21,573 nucleotides of DNA, taken from positions 1 to 21,573 of the forward strand of contig JAZNIT010000006.1 of NCBI GenBank assembly GCA_045577615.1. Reading direction: 5' to 3'. The translations under genes and the position numbers were made by a program. This DNA is from RGIG2206 sp045577615. GTDB taxonomy: Bacteria > Bacillota > Clostridia > Oscillospirales > Acutalibacteraceae. Positions 20,990 through 21,573 of this stretch are shown in pieces. Below the pieces are notes generated by a model, which was not told the DNA's origin, made no database searches, and was given only the letters and a program-made list of their open reading frames with translations. Each line of letters starts with the position of its first letter. Position 1 is the stretch's first letter.

Positions 20990-21417
20990 TGATTTATACT
21001 GACAAAACCAAGGCGGCCCTTAGGCTGTGCTTTGATGCTCACAAGGATCAGGTGGACAAAAGCGGTCTGCCCTACGTCTTTCACCCTTTTCATCTTGCCG
21101 AGAGCATGACTACCGAGGCAACCACCATAGTCGCGCTGCTTCACGATGTGGTTGAGGACAGCACCTATACCTTTGAGGATTTAGTTCAAATGGGCTTTGG
21201 TGACGAAGTTATCGACGCGCTGAGGTTGCTTACCCACGGTGACGGTGTGGACTATATGGAGTATGTGCGCGCCATCAAGGGCAATCCCATTGCAAAGGCT
21301 GTCAAGCTTGCCGACCTGACTCACAACTCTGATTTAACCCGCCTTGACAAGGTGGATGACAAAGCCATTGAGCGCCGCAACAAATATCTTGAAGCCTACG
21401 AGCTGTTGACCAAATAA
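20989..21417 (+). CDS. Single-domain HD phosphohydrolase, RelA/SpoT (MESH1)-like
   Basis: A 142-residue HD-domain protein resembling the (p)ppGpp hydrolase domain of RelA/SpoT. The metal ligands are in the expected order: His32 (YVFHPF), His52-Asp53 (LLHDVVED) and Asp109 (KLADLTHN). The catalytic Glu56-Asp57 pair of hydrolases is present (VVED). There is no synthetase or TGS/ACT domain, so the protein would be a small alarmone hydrolase, breaking (p)ppGpp to GDP/GTP plus pyrophosphate, or would act on another nucleotide. ATG 20989 has AAAGGAG 7 nt upstream. Its terminator appears to have been cut by the IS3-family element that follows. Confidence 0.9.
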   Translation: MIYTDKTKAALRLCFDAHKDQVDKSGLPYVFHPFHLAESMTTEATTIVALLHDVVEDSTYTFEDLVQMGFGDEVIDALRLLTHGDGVDYMEYVRAIKGNPIAKAVKLADLTHNSDLTRLDKVDDKAIERRNKYLEAYELLTK

Positions 21418-21434
21418 AAAAGCCCTCTGTCAAA

Positions 21435-21460
21435 TGAAGTGAACCCCAAAGTTTAGACAA
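21435..21460. repeat. Right terminal inverted repeat of the IS3-family element
   Basis: It starts with TG and contains AACCCCAAAGTTTAGACA, the usual end motif for this IS group. The exact outer base could be shifted by one or two. Confidence 0.65.
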
Positions 21461-21469
21461 AATTAAATA

Positions 21470-21573
21470 TTAAATTGTTAGTGAATGAGTTCGGTATTGT
21501 ACCGGGCTCATTCCTTTTAGTTTTAAGGAAATTCTTTCGTTGTTGTAGTAATCTATGTAATGTTTTAATTCAT
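21470..21573 (-). CDS. IS3-family transposase OrfB, C-terminal end (partial)
   Basis: 34 codons to the TAA at 21470, open at the right window edge. The translation includes HYIDYYNNERISLKLKG and MSPVQYRTHSLTI, the standard C-terminus of the IS3/IS150-group rve integrase (after the catalytic DDE region, which is outside the window). The stop lies 10 nt from the inner end of the inverted repeat, as normal for these elements. Whether the full transposase is intact cannot be judged. Confidence 0.88.
   Translation of the reverse strand, partial: ELKHYIDYYNNERISLKLKGMSPVQYRTHSLTI

Larger units (their letters stand above)
21435..21573 (-). mobile_element. IS3-family insertion sequence, one end only
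   Basis: The terminal sequence TGAAGTGAACCCCAAAGTTT (21435-21454) looks like the TG...CCCCAAA-type inverted repeats of IS3-family elements. The end of the orfB transposase lies just inside it, pointing out toward this end. The rest of the element runs off the right edge, so the other inverted repeat and any target duplication cannot be seen. Confidence 0.85.

Noticed and set aside
1..21573. CRISPR arrays, tRNA or rRNA genes, toxin-antitoxin pairs, phage genes
   Set aside because: Read through on both strands; no regularly spaced repeats, no cloverleaf or rRNA-like sequence and no recognisable defence or phage proteins. The paired small genes at the right end do not match a known toxin-antitoxin family.

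Overview
The window reads as chromosomal DNA from a low-to-moderate GC Gram-positive of the class Clostridia, probably an Oscillospirales/Ruminococcaceae-type gut organism. Signs of this are strong AGGAGG-type ribosome binding sites, a cysteine T-box leader before cysE-cysS, two lipoprotein signal peptides, an MsmX/UgpC-type sugar ABC ATPase, a DUF4830-like protein, and the order yqhQ(DUF1385)-prmC-recA-recX-rimO-pgsA. The genus cannot be fixed from the sequence alone. No rRNA, tRNA, CRISPR array or prophage is visible.

Layout. 1-4.0 kb is a minus-strand block: a secreted metallophosphoesterase lipoprotein behind a two-TM zinc-ribbon protein, then a 40-residue Gln/Asn-rich peptide gene, then a three-domain S1 RNA-binding protein. 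From 4.2 kb the plus strand carries a DUF4830-like protein, an orphan ugpC/msmX-type ATPase that ends in a strong terminator, and the pair trmN6-rsmI. From about 7.55 to 16.8 kb there is one long run without a visible terminator: lipoprotein, response regulator, histidine kinase, yqhQ, prmC, recA, recX, rimO, pgsA. Most junctions overlap or are under 35 nt. A new promoter and a Cys T-box riboswitch then control cysE-cysS (17.1-19.1 kb).

The last 2.4 kb is more accessory. It holds a REP-associated Y1 (RAYT/IS200-like) transposase whose reading frame contains two inverted copies of a REP-like palindrome, a helical 143-residue protein of unknown function, an AT-rich intergenic region with a cluster of DnaA-box-like 9-mers, an 89-residue tail-anchored membrane protein, and a single-domain HD (RelA/SpoT hydrolase-like) protein. 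At the right edge is the end of an IS3-family element that appears to have landed inside the terminator of the HD gene.

How the genes relate: prmC, rimO, rsmI and trmN6 all modify the translation apparatus. recA/recX handle recombination. cysE makes O-acetylserine for cysteine, and cysS charges tRNA-Cys, which is the molecule the upstream T-box senses. I found no convincing new multi-gene defence or biosynthetic system. The best leads are small: the REP copies inside the RAYT gene, a hairpin that would hide the HD gene's ribosome binding site in read-through mRNA, the interrupted terminator, the DnaA-box-like cluster, and the unannotated Gln/Asn-rich peptide.
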